Part shown: piece after piece, positions 56,484 through 64,000 of the stretch | How positions within the stretch are numbered: position 1 is the first letter of the stretch | Layout of the letters: every line of letters starts with the position of its first letter | Program-made: the position numbers and the translations under genes | Notes under the pieces: model-generated | Databases searched by the model: none | What the model saw: only the letters and a program-made list of their open reading frames with translations | Told to the model about the DNA's origin: nothing | Assembly (NCBI GenBank): GCA_947453825.1 | Contig: CANGHN010000007.1 | Coordinates: 1 to 64,000, forward strand | Direction of reading: 5' to 3' | From: Betaproteobacteria bacterium | GTDB lineage: Bacteria; Pseudomonadota; Gammaproteobacteria; Burkholderiales; Burkholderiaceae | DNA: 64,000 bases

Positions 56484-57326
56484 TTAATGAAACTTTGCTT
56501 GGCTTTCCAGCGTAGCAATATGTTCGCGGATATCACTAGCATCTTCAGCTTCAGGAGATTCGCTAAGATAGTGATGCATATCGGCTAAAGCAGGGCGCAA
56601 ATATTCCAACTGTGCAAAGATTAAGCCACGATCACGAATCTCTTCAATGGAGTCTGGCAGCAAAATGACTAAACGCTCTTGAATACCCAACAATCGTTCC
56701 CAGCGCTCATGCTCCGAGTAGACCATTTTGAGATTTCTTAAAAAACGAGACAAAATCTCGCGGGCGTTAGAGGCCCGCAGGAAGATATTCAGAGGTAAGC
56801 TCAACTCACCTCGATAGCCTTTGGCATCAAGATAAGGATCTAGCATCTCTTGCAATTGATTTTTAGAGAGAGATTCACCAGTCAAAGGATCCATGATGAC
56901 TTCACCCTGTTGCAAGGAGATGCGCATCATGAAGTGATTCGGAAAAGAAACGCCACGAATCTTTAGGCCAATCTGCTGACCTAATTCAATCATGAGGATA
57001 GCTAAAGAAATTGGAATGCCTCTACGGTTCTCAAGCACATAGTGCAAATACGAATTTTCAGGCGCATAAAAATCATTAGCATTAGGACCAAAGCCTAACT
57101 CACTATAAAAAAAGTGTTTGAGGATTTGTAAGCGTTGCATCGGTGATGTATCTGGTGTGATACGTGACTTCAGTTTGATTGCCAATTGGTCAATTTGATC
57201 AAGTACACCTTGCACATCTAGATCTGGGTAGGCATGTTGCGCTACGGCAATAGCAGCTTCGGTTAATGGAAGATGTTCGTCTTCAGTAACTAAGGAAGTG
57301 AAATAGTCGAGTTGTTGTGTTGGCAT
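56484..57326 (-). CDS. SirB1/transglutaminase-like protein with TPR-type C-terminus
   Basis: The protein resembles the SirB1 family (transglutaminase-like core, residues about 75-185: FYAPENSYLHYVLENRRGIPISLAILMIELGQQ region, then VSFPNHFMMRI) followed by a helical TPR-like tail. The typical catalytic cysteine of transglutaminases is not apparent before RRGIPISLA, so it may be a binding protein rather than an enzyme. The ORF track starts at 57446 inside murJ; the ATG at 57326 gives 280 residues and lies 5 bp after the murJ stop. Function is unknown. Confidence 0.85.
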   Translation of the reverse strand: MPTQQLDYFTSLVTEDEHLPLTEAAIAVAQHAYPDLDVQGVLDQIDQLAIKLKSRITPDTSPMQRLQILKHFFYSELGFGPNANDFYAPENSYLHYVLENRRGIPISLAILMIELGQQIGLKIRGVSFPNHFMMRISLQQGEVIMDPLTGESLSKNQLQEMLDPYLDAKGYRGELSLPLNIFLRASNAREILSRFLRNLKMVYSEHERWERLLGIQERLVILLPDSIEEIRDRGLIFAQLEYLRPALADMHHYLSESPEAEDASDIREHIATLESQAKFH

Positions 57327-57331
57327 AAGTT

Positions 57332-58885
57332 CTATTTTGCATGACGTAAGAATTTTTGCCAGCGAATTCCAACCAGACCAAGGGCGCCAAAGTAAACCAA
57401 GGCGGCAATTCCCAGCCACATCGAAAGTAGCCCAATCCGAGTCCAAGGCTCTGCCTGGAGGGCAATCCAGTTATGTGCACCTGCCGCATAAAAAAGCACT
57501 GCCGAGAAGGGGATTAAGGCGAGCAATAGTTGCCCCAAGTATTTTATCCAGGTGAAGCTGGGTAGGGCACCCCGCCGATGAAGACCGACCCACAAGAGAG
57601 CAGCATTGAGGCAGGCGCCAGTGCCCACAGACAGGGCAAGGCCTGCATGTCCAAGCCAAGGCACAAAGACTAGGTTGGCCAATTGGGTGGCGACAAGTAC
57701 TAGCAAGCCAATTTTGACGGGGGTACGAATATCTTGGCGTGAATAAAAGCCTGGCGCCAAAATTTTCACCAGAATCAGACCAATCAGACCAACGCCGTAA
57801 GCAGCTAAAGCGCGTTGGGTCATCAACACATCGAGTGCATTAAATTTGCCATAGTGATACAAAACGGCGGCCAAGGGTTCGCCAAAAATGAATAGGGCAA
57901 GCGCACATGGTGCTGCCAATAAGAGCGTCAGCTGCAATCCCCAAATCAGTAGCTCACCGGCATGGACTAAATCATTTTTTGCATTGGCTTTGCTAAGGCT
58001 CGGTAATAGTACGGTTCCCAATGCAACACCGAGTAGTGCGGTTGGAAATTCCATAAGGCGATCGGCATAAGAAAGCCAAGAAACGCTACCTACCTCTAAG
58101 CGGGAAGCAATATTAGTATTGATGATGAGTGAGATTTGTGCAACAGAAACAGCGAAGACTGCAGGCCCCATCAGTTTTAAAACGCGTTTTGCTTCTGGGT
58201 TTGTGATAGCCGCTTTAATCGCACCTGGTAATAAACCAATGCGGGGTAGTAGACCTAAGCGTGACAGTGCTGGAATCTGAATCGCTAATTGCAGAACACC
58301 ACCCAAGAGAACACCAATACTCAAAGAGTAGATGGGTTGCTCTAGATGGGGAGCTAGAAAGATGGCGCTGGCAATCAAAGCCAGATTAAGTAAGACTGGA
58401 GTAAATGCAGGAATTGCAAAGCGTCCAAAGGTGTTCAAAATCCCGGCCGATAGTGAAACCATGGAAATTAGCCCAATATAGGGAAACATGATGCGGGTCA
58501 TCACCACGCTGGCTTCATATGCAGGGCCACCACTAAATCCTGTAGCAATGACCAAAATCAGCACAGGGGCGCCAATGACACCTAGCAATACCGTAAGAAG
58601 CAAAACCCAAAAAAGCAGCGTAGAGACGGCATTGACCAGGATCTGAGCCTTTTTAGGCTCCCCATCCCGAGAGATTTCGCCCAAAATGGGCACAAAAGCC
58701 TGTGAAAACGCCCCTTCAGCAAACAGGCGGCGCAGTAAATTGGGTAGCCTAAAAGCAACATTAAAGGCGTCGGTCCACTCGGAAGCCCCGAAACTACGGG
58801 CAATCAGGGTCTCCCGAAGCAGGCCCGTGATGCGGGACAGCATGGTGAGGGAGCTCACCTTAGCGGCGGCGGAAAGCAGGTTCAT
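57332..58885 (-). CDS. murJ: Lipid II flippase MurJ
   Basis: MurJ (MviN) flips lipid II across the inner membrane for peptidoglycan synthesis. The 517-residue protein has about 14 transmembrane helices, with the N-terminal signature SLTMLSRITGLLRETLIARSFG, RLPNLLRRLFAEGAFSQAFVP, and RLEVGSVSWLSYADRLMEFP in the middle. It is divergent from rpsT, a placement common in proteobacteria, and directly precedes the SirB1-like gene. Confidence 0.97.
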   Translation of the reverse strand: MNLLSAAAKVSSLTMLSRITGLLRETLIARSFGASEWTDAFNVAFRLPNLLRRLFAEGAFSQAFVPILGEISRDGEPKKAQILVNAVSTLLFWVLLLTVLLGVIGAPVLILVIATGFSGGPAYEASVVMTRIMFPYIGLISMVSLSAGILNTFGRFAIPAFTPVLLNLALIASAIFLAPHLEQPIYSLSIGVLLGGVLQLAIQIPALSRLGLLPRIGLLPGAIKAAITNPEAKRVLKLMGPAVFAVSVAQISLIINTNIASRLEVGSVSWLSYADRLMEFPTALLGVALGTVLLPSLSKANAKNDLVHAGELLIWGLQLTLLLAAPCALALFIFGEPLAAVLYHYGKFNALDVLMTQRALAAYGVGLIGLILVKILAPGFYSRQDIRTPVKIGLLVLVATQLANLVFVPWLGHAGLALSVGTGACLNAALLWVGLHRRGALPSFTWIKYLGQLLLALIPFSAVLFYAAGAHNWIALQAEPWTRIGLLSMWLGIAALVYFGALGLVGIRWQKFLRHAK

Positions 58886-59038
58886 GAGCCGATTTTCACC
58901 TATTTATGGGTCGACTGGGCTTTTTTGCCCCTTTCAGGTAAAATCTTGGGTTTTGGTGAGCTTGCTTATAAGAATTTGGCAAGTCCACGGGATTTTTAAC
59001 TAATCGTAGTTTGCAATTTATAGAGGCAAAGTTTAAAG

Positions 59039-59305
59039 ATGGCCAATACAGCACAAGCGCGTAAGCGCGCACGCCAGGCAGTAAAACAGAACGAGCACAA
59101 CTCCAGTTTGCGTTCAAAGCTTCGTACTTCCATTAAGGCAGTTCGTAAAGCGATCGACACTGGTGACAAAGCTGCTGCAGCGAAAGTGTTTGCAGCAACT
59201 CAAGCAACAATCGACAAGATTGCTGACAAAAAGATTGCTCACAAAAATACTGCGGCTCGTCAAAAGTCACGTTTGTCTGCAGCCATTAAGGCAATGGCAG
59301 CGTAA
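59039..59305 (+). CDS. rpsT: 30S ribosomal protein S20
   Basis: S20 is a small, highly basic primary 16S rRNA binder. The 88-residue sequence [20 protein letters not shown] with the C-terminal [19 protein letters not shown] is diagnostic. The start codon is ATG, unlike the TTG of E. coli rpsT. It stands alone with its own terminator, divergent from murJ across 153 bp that contain AT-rich candidate promoters I could not settle. Confidence 0.98.
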   Translation: MANTAQARKRARQAVKQNEHNSSLRSKLRTSIKAVRKAIDTGDKAAAAKVFAATQATIDKIADKKIAHKNTAARQKSRLSAAIKAMAA

Positions 59306-59346
59306 TACAGTAATTGATGTAGGCTGGTCGAAGTAATTTCGATCTA

Positions 59347-59375
59347 AGCCCGCTCCTGATCAGAGCGGGTTTTTG
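59347..59375 (+). terminator. Intrinsic terminator of rpsT
   Basis: CCCGCTC pairs with GAGCGGG around a 7-nt loop and is followed by TTTTTGTTTTT. It lies 41 bp after rpsT and ends just before the DUF3579 stop codon on the other strand. Confidence 0.88.
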
Positions 59376-59384
59376 TTTTTAGGG

Positions 59385-59693
59385 CTAGGTTTGGTGTTTG
59401 GGTTCAAACTCACACGCCTCTTCGATCGGTAGGCTGTTGTCTTTGGCAAAGTTCACGACAAAGTCTAGCGCTCTTGGATCAAGATCACCTAGCCTGGTAT
59501 CAATAACTACGCATTTCACTTTTGCAATGAGTACTGGTCTGGCATAGGGCGAGTAAGTGAAGCGAGGGTCTCCTGAGTCACCTGGAGGGCGAAAAGTAGC
59601 CATTACCCCGCAAAGACGCTCCGCCCAATCACTGGGCCGAAATGGTTTTCCAGAAGTGGTGATGCCTTGAATGAAAAGCTTTTTGTGGTTCAA
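59385..59693 (-). CDS. DUF3579 family protein
   Basis: This small (102-residue) protein of unknown function matches my memory of DUF3579, restricted largely to betaproteobacteria: LFIQGITTSGKPFRPSDWAERLCGVMATF, then YSPYARPVLIAKVKCVVID and DPRALDFVVNFAKDNSLP. The only usable start is a TTG at 59693 without a clear ribosome-binding site; the frame stays open upstream to a TAA without an ATG, so the N-terminus is uncertain. It is commonly found beside argF, as here (divergent), but no link to arginine synthesis is demonstrated. Confidence 0.82.
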   Translation of the reverse strand: MNHKKLFIQGITTSGKPFRPSDWAERLCGVMATFRPPGDSGDPRFTYSPYARPVLIAKVKCVVIDTRLGDLDPRALDFVVNFAKDNSLPIEEACEFEPKHQT

Positions 59694-59845
59694 GTTGGCG
59701 TAAAGATGGTGGTCAGAATCGGTATTGCTCAGTCCCCTAGCTTAACAGCCTGAGTTGGCCGTAAGATGACTTTAGGATCTATTTTCGTGCAGTCAAATGT
59801 TTTGAGAAAAAAATGCAAGCCAAAACTTTAGTAGAAAGCTCAACT

Positions 59846-60793
59846 ATGACATCGCTGGCTAAGCCTCAAGTGCCTGGTCAGGTGAAGCACTATCTGCAGT
59901 TTTCTGATCTCACTCGTGATGAATATGACTACTTGCTGAAAAGATCAGCGTGGCTTAAGGCTAAGTTTAAGAGTTACGAGACTTGGCATCCACTGCATGA
60001 CCGTACCTTGGCAATGATTTTTGAAAAACATTCCACTAGGACCCGTCTGTCCTTCGAGGCAGGCATCCATCAGCTTGGTGGTCATGCCGTATACCTAAAC
60101 ACCCGCGATACTCAGTTGGGCCGTGGTGAGCCTGTAGAGGACGCTGCGCAGGTCATCTCTAGGATGACTGACATCATCATGATTCGGACTTTTGGCCAAG
60201 ACATCATTGAGCGTTTTGCCTCAAACTCGCGCGTCCCGGTGATTAATGGCCTTACTAATGAGTTTCATCCTTGCCAAGTGCTGGCTGATATCTTCACCTT
60301 TGTTGAGGCTCGTGGTCCTATTCAGGGCAAGACAGTCGCTTGGGTGGGGGATGCTAACAATATGGCTTACACCTGGATACAGGCAGCTGAATGTTTAGAT
60401 TTTCAGATTCGTTTCTCGGCGCCGGACGGTTATCAGTTAGACCCCTCTCGCTTAAGTAAGTCAGCCGCAAAGCACTTAACCATATGTGCTGACCCTAAAG
60501 ATGCCTGCAAAGGCGCTGATCTTGTTTCGACTGATGTTTGGACGAGCATGGGTTATGAAGCAGAAAATACTTCACGGATGAATGCTTTCCAAGACTGGAT
60601 GGTTGATGAAGAATTGATGGCGTTGGCAAAACCAGATGCCTTGTTTATGCATTGCTTACCTGCACATCGCGGAGAGGAAGTCTCTGCTAGCGTGATTGAT
60701 GGCCCGCAAAGTATTGTGTGGGAAGAGGCGGAGAATCGTTTACACGTTCAAAAAGCATTGATGGAGTATTTGCTTTGTGGCCGTTTGGTTTAG
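59846..60793 (+). CDS. argF: Ornithine carbamoyltransferase
   Basis: ArgF makes citrulline from ornithine and carbamoyl phosphate. The carbamoyl-phosphate loop IFEKHSTRTRLSFEAG and the ornithine-binding/catalytic HCLPAHRGEEVS are intact. The track ORF starts at 59813, but the ATG at 59846 (315 residues) is closer to the family length of roughly 305-315; both have weak ribosome-binding sites. argG follows after 58 bp, so the arginine genes form a likely operon. Confidence 0.96.
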   Translation: MTSLAKPQVPGQVKHYLQFSDLTRDEYDYLLKRSAWLKAKFKSYETWHPLHDRTLAMIFEKHSTRTRLSFEAGIHQLGGHAVYLNTRDTQLGRGEPVEDAAQVISRMTDIIMIRTFGQDIIERFASNSRVPVINGLTNEFHPCQVLADIFTFVEARGPIQGKTVAWVGDANNMAYTWIQAAECLDFQIRFSAPDGYQLDPSRLSKSAAKHLTICADPKDACKGADLVSTDVWTSMGYEAENTSRMNAFQDWMVDEELMALAKPDALFMHCLPAHRGEEVSASVIDGPQSIVWEEAENRLHVQKALMEYLLCGRLV

Positions 60794-60851
60794 CAATTCA
60801 TTTTGCAAGTTGTCTTAGTTGTTTTTAGTTAATTTTGATTGAATAAAAATC

Positions 60852-62084
60852 ATGTCTGATATTAAAAAAGCAGTCTTAGCGTATTCCGGTGGTCTTGACA
60901 CTAGCGTGATCTTGAAATGGCTTCAAGATACTTATGGCTGTGAGATCGTAACCTTCACTGCTGACTTAGGTCAGGGTGAGGAACTTGAGCCAGCGCGTGC
61001 TAAGGCTCTGCAGTTTGGTATCAAACCAGAAAATATTTTTATTGATGACTTGCGTGAAGAGTTTGTGCGCGACTTTGTATTCCCGATGTTCCGCGCGAAT
61101 ACGATTTACGAAGGCGAATATTTATTGGGCACTTCAATTGCCCGTCCCTTGATCGCGAAGCGTCAAATTGAGATTGCGCGTTTAACGGGTGCTGATTCCG
61201 TATCGCATGGCGCGACTGGCAAAGGAAATGACCAGGTGCGCTTTGAGCTCGGTTATTACGCCCTTGAGCCAGGAATCAAAGTGATTGCACCATGGCGTGA
61301 ATGGGATTTGCTCTCCCGCGAGAAGTTAATGGCATATGCAGAGAAGCATGGTATTCCGGTTGAAATGAAACATAAGCAAGGCGGCTCACCATATTCTATG
61401 GATGCCAACTTACTCCACATTAGTTATGAAGGCCGCCATTTAGAAAACCCGAATGCTGAGGCTGAAGAGTCGATGTGGCGTTGGACCGTTTCTCCAGAGA
61501 AGGCTCCAGATGCCCCAGAAGTAATTGAGCTTGAATTTAAAGCTGGTGATCCAGTGGCAATTAATGGCAAACCTTATAAGCCACACGAATTATTGGCTGA
61601 GTTAAATCGTCTTGGTGGTATGCATGGTATCGGTCGTTTGGATTTAGTGGAAAACCGCTTTGTGGGTATGAAGAGCCGTGGTTGCTATGAAACCCCTGGC
61701 GGCACTATCTTGCTTAAGGCTCATCGTGGAATCGAGAGTATTACCCTCGATCGCGAAGTTGCCCATCTCAAGGATGACTTGATGCCACGCTACGCCAGTT
61801 TGATCTACAACGGCTTGTGGTGGTCGCCAGAGCGTATCGCTTTGCAAACCTTGATCGATCATACGCAACAGATGGTCAATGGCCTTGTACGCTTAAAGCT
61901 CTATAAAGGCTCTGTATCTGTGATTTCACGTGATTCAGAAAATACTTTGTTTGATCAAAATATCGCTACCTTTGATGACGATGGTGGCGCATACAACCAG
62001 GCAGATGCTGGCGGCTTTATTAAGCTCAATGCCCTGCGCATGCGAATTGCTGAAATAGCAAAACGTAAGCGCGCTAAAAAATAA
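60852..62084 (+). CDS. argG: Argininosuccinate synthase
   Basis: ArgG joins citrulline and aspartate with ATP. The N-type PP-loop [17 protein letters not shown] is at residues 8-24; further motifs are [16 protein letters not shown] and [17 protein letters not shown]. At 410 residues it belongs to the shorter (type 1) subfamily rather than the roughly 447-residue E. coli type. It sits between argF and ppnP. Confidence 0.97.
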   Translation: MSDIKKAVLAYSGGLDTSVILKWLQDTYGCEIVTFTADLGQGEELEPARAKALQFGIKPENIFIDDLREEFVRDFVFPMFRANTIYEGEYLLGTSIARPLIAKRQIEIARLTGADSVSHGATGKGNDQVRFELGYYALEPGIKVIAPWREWDLLSREKLMAYAEKHGIPVEMKHKQGGSPYSMDANLLHISYEGRHLENPNAEAEESMWRWTVSPEKAPDAPEVIELEFKAGDPVAINGKPYKPHELLAELNRLGGMHGIGRLDLVENRFVGMKSRGCYETPGGTILLKAHRGIESITLDREVAHLKDDLMPRYASLIYNGLWWSPERIALQTLIDHTQQMVNGLVRLKLYKGSVSVISRDSENTLFDQNIATFDDDGGAYNQADAGGFIKLNALRMRIAEIAKRKRAKK

Positions 62085-62114
62085 TCAGAGTTAACCGGAA
62101 TAGAAAGAACCCAG

Positions 62115-62420
62115 ATGCAATTTGATCAAGTTTCAGTAGGTAAAAAAGCCAATGTATTTTTTGATGGTAAATGCGTTTCTCATACAGTGACCATGCCTAA
62201 TGGTGTGCGTAAGTCTGTTGGTGTGGTCTTACCAAGCACCTTACGTTTTGACTTGACTACTAAAGAAATCATGGAAGTAGTCGATGGCACTGCATATGTC
62301 AGTATTAATGGCGCCCCTGAGCAAGCCTTTAAAGCCGGCCAAAGTTGGGAAGTCGAAAAGGGCGGTTACTTTATTATTCGTGCTGAGCAAGCTGTGCACT
62401 ATGTTTGCCACTTTGAATAA
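62115..62420 (+). CDS. ppnP: Pyrimidine/purine nucleoside phosphorylase PpnP (DUF1255)
   Basis: PpnP is a small cupin-fold enzyme that phosphorolyses diverse nucleosides. The 101-residue sequence shows the DUF1255 pattern: KSVGVVLPSTLRF, EIMEVVDGTAYVSI, and the end SWEVEKGGYFIIRAEQAVHYVCHFE. It follows argG by 30 bp and is closed by a strong terminator, so it is probably the last gene of an argF-argG-ppnP transcript; no metabolic tie is known to me. Confidence 0.92.
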   Translation: MQFDQVSVGKKANVFFDGKCVSHTVTMPNGVRKSVGVVLPSTLRFDLTTKEIMEVVDGTAYVSINGAPEQAFKAGQSWEVEKGGYFIIRAEQAVHYVCHFE

Positions 62421-62434
62421 ATCAGATTAGCTCA

Positions 62435-62470
62435 AATAAAAAACGCAGACTTCGGTCTGCGTTTTTTATT
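62435..62470. terminator. Bidirectional intrinsic terminator with UUCG tetraloop
   Basis: A perfect 16-bp stem (AATAAAAAACGCAGAC and its complement) closes on a C(TTCG)G tetraloop, with A and T tracts on both sides. It serves ppnP on the plus strand and the DUF192 gene on the minus strand. Confidence 0.93.
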
Positions 62471-62505
62471 ACCCCAAGGTATGAAGGATCTCTTCTGGAT
62501 GATGC

Positions 62506-62958
62506 CTATTTTTTAGGTAATCCGCTAATCACCGATCCCGGCACAAGAACTCTCTCTGAGAACCATCGCTTATTCATCTCTAAGGCATAGCGCACCGCAG
62601 CTTTAGGGCAATGGTTATTAGTTGTTTCAGCTTGCATCTCTTCGATGTTCACAATCTTGCCATCATCAGCGATAAATGCAATGGATAAAGGAATCTTAGT
62701 GTTGTTCATCCAAAAGCAGTGCCCCGCTTTTTGTTCAAATACAAATAGCATTCCAGAATTGGTGGGCATGCTAGTGCGGTTCATGAGACCTACTTCTCTT
62801 GCCTTGGGTGTATCGGCAAGCTCCGCTTGAATTTTGTAGATGCCAGTTTTTAATTCAATGATGGGTAAATCAGTATTAACTTGTGCAATAGTAAAGTTTG
62901 TAGTGAATAAAAGTAGGGAGCTAAGTAAGCCACTTAAGGCGGCAATGGATTTGGGCAT
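62506..62958 (-). CDS. DUF192 family exported protein
   Basis: This 150-residue protein has a hydrophobic N-terminal segment (ALSGLLSSLLLFTTNFTIAQ) ending in a probable signal-peptidase site, then the DUF192 core: ELADTPKAREVGLMNRTSMP, GMLFVFEQKAGHCFWMNNTKIPLSIAFI and YALEMNKRWF. The family is widespread and of unknown function; the fold resembles a small beta barrel. It is a monocistronic unit between two terminators. Confidence 0.9.
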   Translation of the reverse strand: MPKSIAALSGLLSSLLLFTTNFTIAQVNTDLPIIELKTGIYKIQAELADTPKAREVGLMNRTSMPTNSGMLFVFEQKAGHCFWMNNTKIPLSIAFIADDGKIVNIEEMQAETTNNHCPKAAVRYALEMNKRWFSERVLVPGSVISGLPKK

Positions 62959-62995
62959 GATGAATATTTTAAGAGAGGCAAATAGCGGACGAAAA

Positions 62996-63022
62996 AAAAC
63001 CCAGGAACAAGTCCTGGGTTTT
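62996..63022 (-). terminator. Intrinsic terminator of cspA
   Basis: The 11-bp stem AAAACCCAGGA / TCCTGGGTTTT has a 5-nt loop. On the minus strand it is followed by eight T residues, 20 bp after the cspA stop. Confidence 0.9.
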
Positions 63023-63042
63023 TCATGATGATCTAGGGACGA

Positions 63043-63246
63043 TCAAGCACCTTGGATATTGGTAGCTTGTTTGCCTTTAGGACCTTGGGTAATATCAAAC
63101 GTTACCTTTTGGCCTTCTTTGAGGGTTTTGAAACCCGCCATAGTAATTGCGCTGAAATGAGCGAACAACTCTTCTTCACCATCATCAGGTTTGATAAAGC
63201 CAAAACCTTTTGCATCATTGAACCACTTAACAATTCCGGTCGCCAT
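63043..63246 (-). CDS. cspA: Cold-shock domain protein (CspA family)
   Basis: CspA-type proteins are single OB-fold nucleic-acid chaperones. The 67-residue sequence contains both RNA-binding motifs: [20 protein letters not shown] (RNP1) and ELFAHFSAI (RNP2), and ends [23 protein letters not shown] ribosome-binding site lies 5 nt before the ATG. A strong promoter with a leader of about 100 nt precedes it, but whether it is cold-induced cannot be read. The exact paralogue name is uncertain. Confidence 0.93.
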   Translation of the reverse strand: MATGIVKWFNDAKGFGFIKPDDGEEELFAHFSAITMAGFKTLKEGQKVTFDITQGPKGKQATNIQGA

Positions 63247-63356
63247 GCGAACTCCATTACATAAACTTAAAACAACCGTGATGAGGGTAAATACTTTTTA
63301 ATCAGTCTCGCTCCACAACACGCCTAAATAGAACCTCTTTTGAAGCCTACCCCCCG

Positions 63357-63385
63357 ATTGTTTGCCCTTTTTGTAGGGGTGTCAA
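63357..63385 (-). promoter_or_regulatory. Sigma-70 promoter of cspA with long leader
   Basis: On the minus strand a consensus TTGACA and AACAAT are 17 bp apart. The predicted start near 63350 gives a 5' leader of about 100 nt before cspA, in keeping with the long leaders of known cold-shock mRNAs. The rest of the 285-bp cspA-clpS interval holds several C4-C6 tracts and no coding sequence I can support. Confidence 0.65.
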
Positions 63386-63531
63386 GGAGTTATATCGATC
63401 TACCCCCTAGTAAATACCCCTTTTTTTTACGAAAAATGCCCCAATATGGATTAAATGAGGGTTTTTGCGGGGTTTTCGCAACAAGACCCTAGTAAATTAA
63501 AGTTTAGATATCTGTGTTTAGAATGTTTCTC

Positions 63532-63879
63532 ATGAGTCCCGCACCTAAAAATCCTACTAAAGGCACCCCAGCGAATCCTTACCTTGAGGACACCATTCTT
63601 CTTGAAAAGCAGGCTGAGAAAGTTAAAGCGCCTTCAATGTATAAAGTTTTACTATTGAATGACGATTACACGCCAATGGAATTTGTGGTGATGGTGATAC
63701 AGGAGTATTTTAATAAGGATCACGAAACAGCTACACGCATCATGTTGCAGGTTCATTTAGTTGGCAAAGGCATCTGTGGAGTATTTACTCGAGATGTTGC
63801 TGCCACCAAAGTGCATCAAGTTATAGAACTCTCGCGTCAAGCGGGCCACCCACTACAGTGCACTATGGAGGAAGCATGA
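63532..63879 (+). CDS. clpS: ATP-dependent Clp protease adaptor ClpS
   Basis: ClpS recognises N-degron substrates and passes them to ClpAP. The core [20 protein letters not shown] and [19 protein letters not shown] is intact, preceded by a flexible N-terminal extension. The ORF opens with GTG at 63514; ATGs at 63523 and 63532 also fit, and the last (115 residues, MSPAPKN) is preferred. Its stop overlaps the clpA start by 4 bp. Confidence 0.95.
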   Translation: MSPAPKNPTKGTPANPYLEDTILLEKQAEKVKAPSMYKVLLLNDDYTPMEFVVMVIQEYFNKDHETATRIMLQVHLVGKGICGVFTRDVAATKVHQVIELSRQAGHPLQCTMEEA

Positions 63880-64000
63880 TTGCCCAAGAATTAGAAGTGA
63901 GTTTGCACATGGCGTTTGTTGACGCAAGGGCATCGCGCCATGAGTTCATTACGGTTGAGCACTTGTTAGCTGCATTGCTAGACAATGCGACTGCGGTAGA
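63876..64000 (+). CDS. clpA: ATP-dependent Clp protease ATP-binding subunit ClpA (partial)
   Basis: The window ends 41 codons into this gene, so only the N-terminal Clp repeat is seen: [20 protein letters not shown] followed by [16 protein letters not shown], which is typical of ClpA. It overlaps clpS by 4 bp (ATGA), the conserved clpS-clpA arrangement. The AAA+ modules lie outside the window. Confidence 0.93.
   Translation, partial: MIAQELEVSLHMAFVDARASRHEFITVEHLLAALLDNATAV

Overview
The window is a compact, gene-dense stretch of bacterial core chromosome of moderate, slightly AT-rich composition. Gene content and order point to a betaproteobacterium of the Burkholderiaceae, most likely Polynucleobacter or a close relative. 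Supporting traits are the recG-oxyR-ubiA cluster, queA-tgt-yajC-secD-secF, recN-nadK divergent from hrcA, hemH between hrcA and grpE, hda-HAD-pcnB-folK-panB, DUF3579 next to argF, and a three-part transhydrogenase. Gaps are tiny, with several convergent pairs separated by only 3-15 bp. This is typical of streamlined freshwater planktonic lineages. The organism assignment is inferred from family knowledge; no database was searched.

Layout: 1-2 kb groES-groEL with a terminator. 2-5.7 kb is the most accessory-like part: an unrecognised exported protein, a DUF4239 membrane protein and two tandem orphan Bug/TctC solute-binding proteins. 5.7-8.7 kb pntAA-pntAB-pntB. 8.8-13.4 kb mnmA, a GST, purB and waaA. 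13.4-18.9 kb queA-tgt-yajC-secD-secF (minus strand). 19-22.8 kb recG-oxyR-ubiA. 22.9-28.4 kb glcD-glcE-glcF-yggS-proC (minus strand), with a cobalamin adenosyltransferase divergent from glcD. 29-36.6 kb yhdP, a nitrilase-family gene, tldD and aroG (minus strand). 36.7-42.1 kb glnE, recN and nadK. 42.2-48.3 kb the heat-shock cluster hrcA-hemH-grpE-dnaK-dnaJ. 48.3-53.6 kb a minus-strand run perM-like, hda, HAD, pcnB, folK, panB. 53.7-58.9 kb purM, miaA, dedA, a SirB1-like gene and murJ. 59-62.4 kb rpsT, DUF3579, argF, argG, ppnP. 62.5-64 kb a DUF192 gene, cspA, clpS and the start of clpA.

The genes work in recognisable units: protein folding and its heat-shock control (GroES/EL, HrcA, GrpE, DnaK, DnaJ, ClpS/ClpA), queuosine tRNA modification coupled to Sec export, glycolate oxidation, arginine biosynthesis, replication and repair (RecG, RecN, Hda), and envelope biogenesis (WaaA, MurJ, YhdP). 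The clearest regulatory signals are two near-consensus sigma-32 promoters in front of grpE and dnaK, a sigma-70 promoter with a roughly 100-nt leader for cspA, and several strong intrinsic terminators.

No tRNA, rRNA, CRISPR array, insertion sequence, prophage or obvious new defence or metabolic system was seen. No gene-free stretch exceeds 300 bp; the longest is the 285-bp cspA-clpS interval, described under the cspA promoter. The items worth a second look are modest: an apparently leaderless adenosyltransferase gene in an 18-bp divergent gap, unexplained intergenic hairpins, and the small accessory group after groEL.
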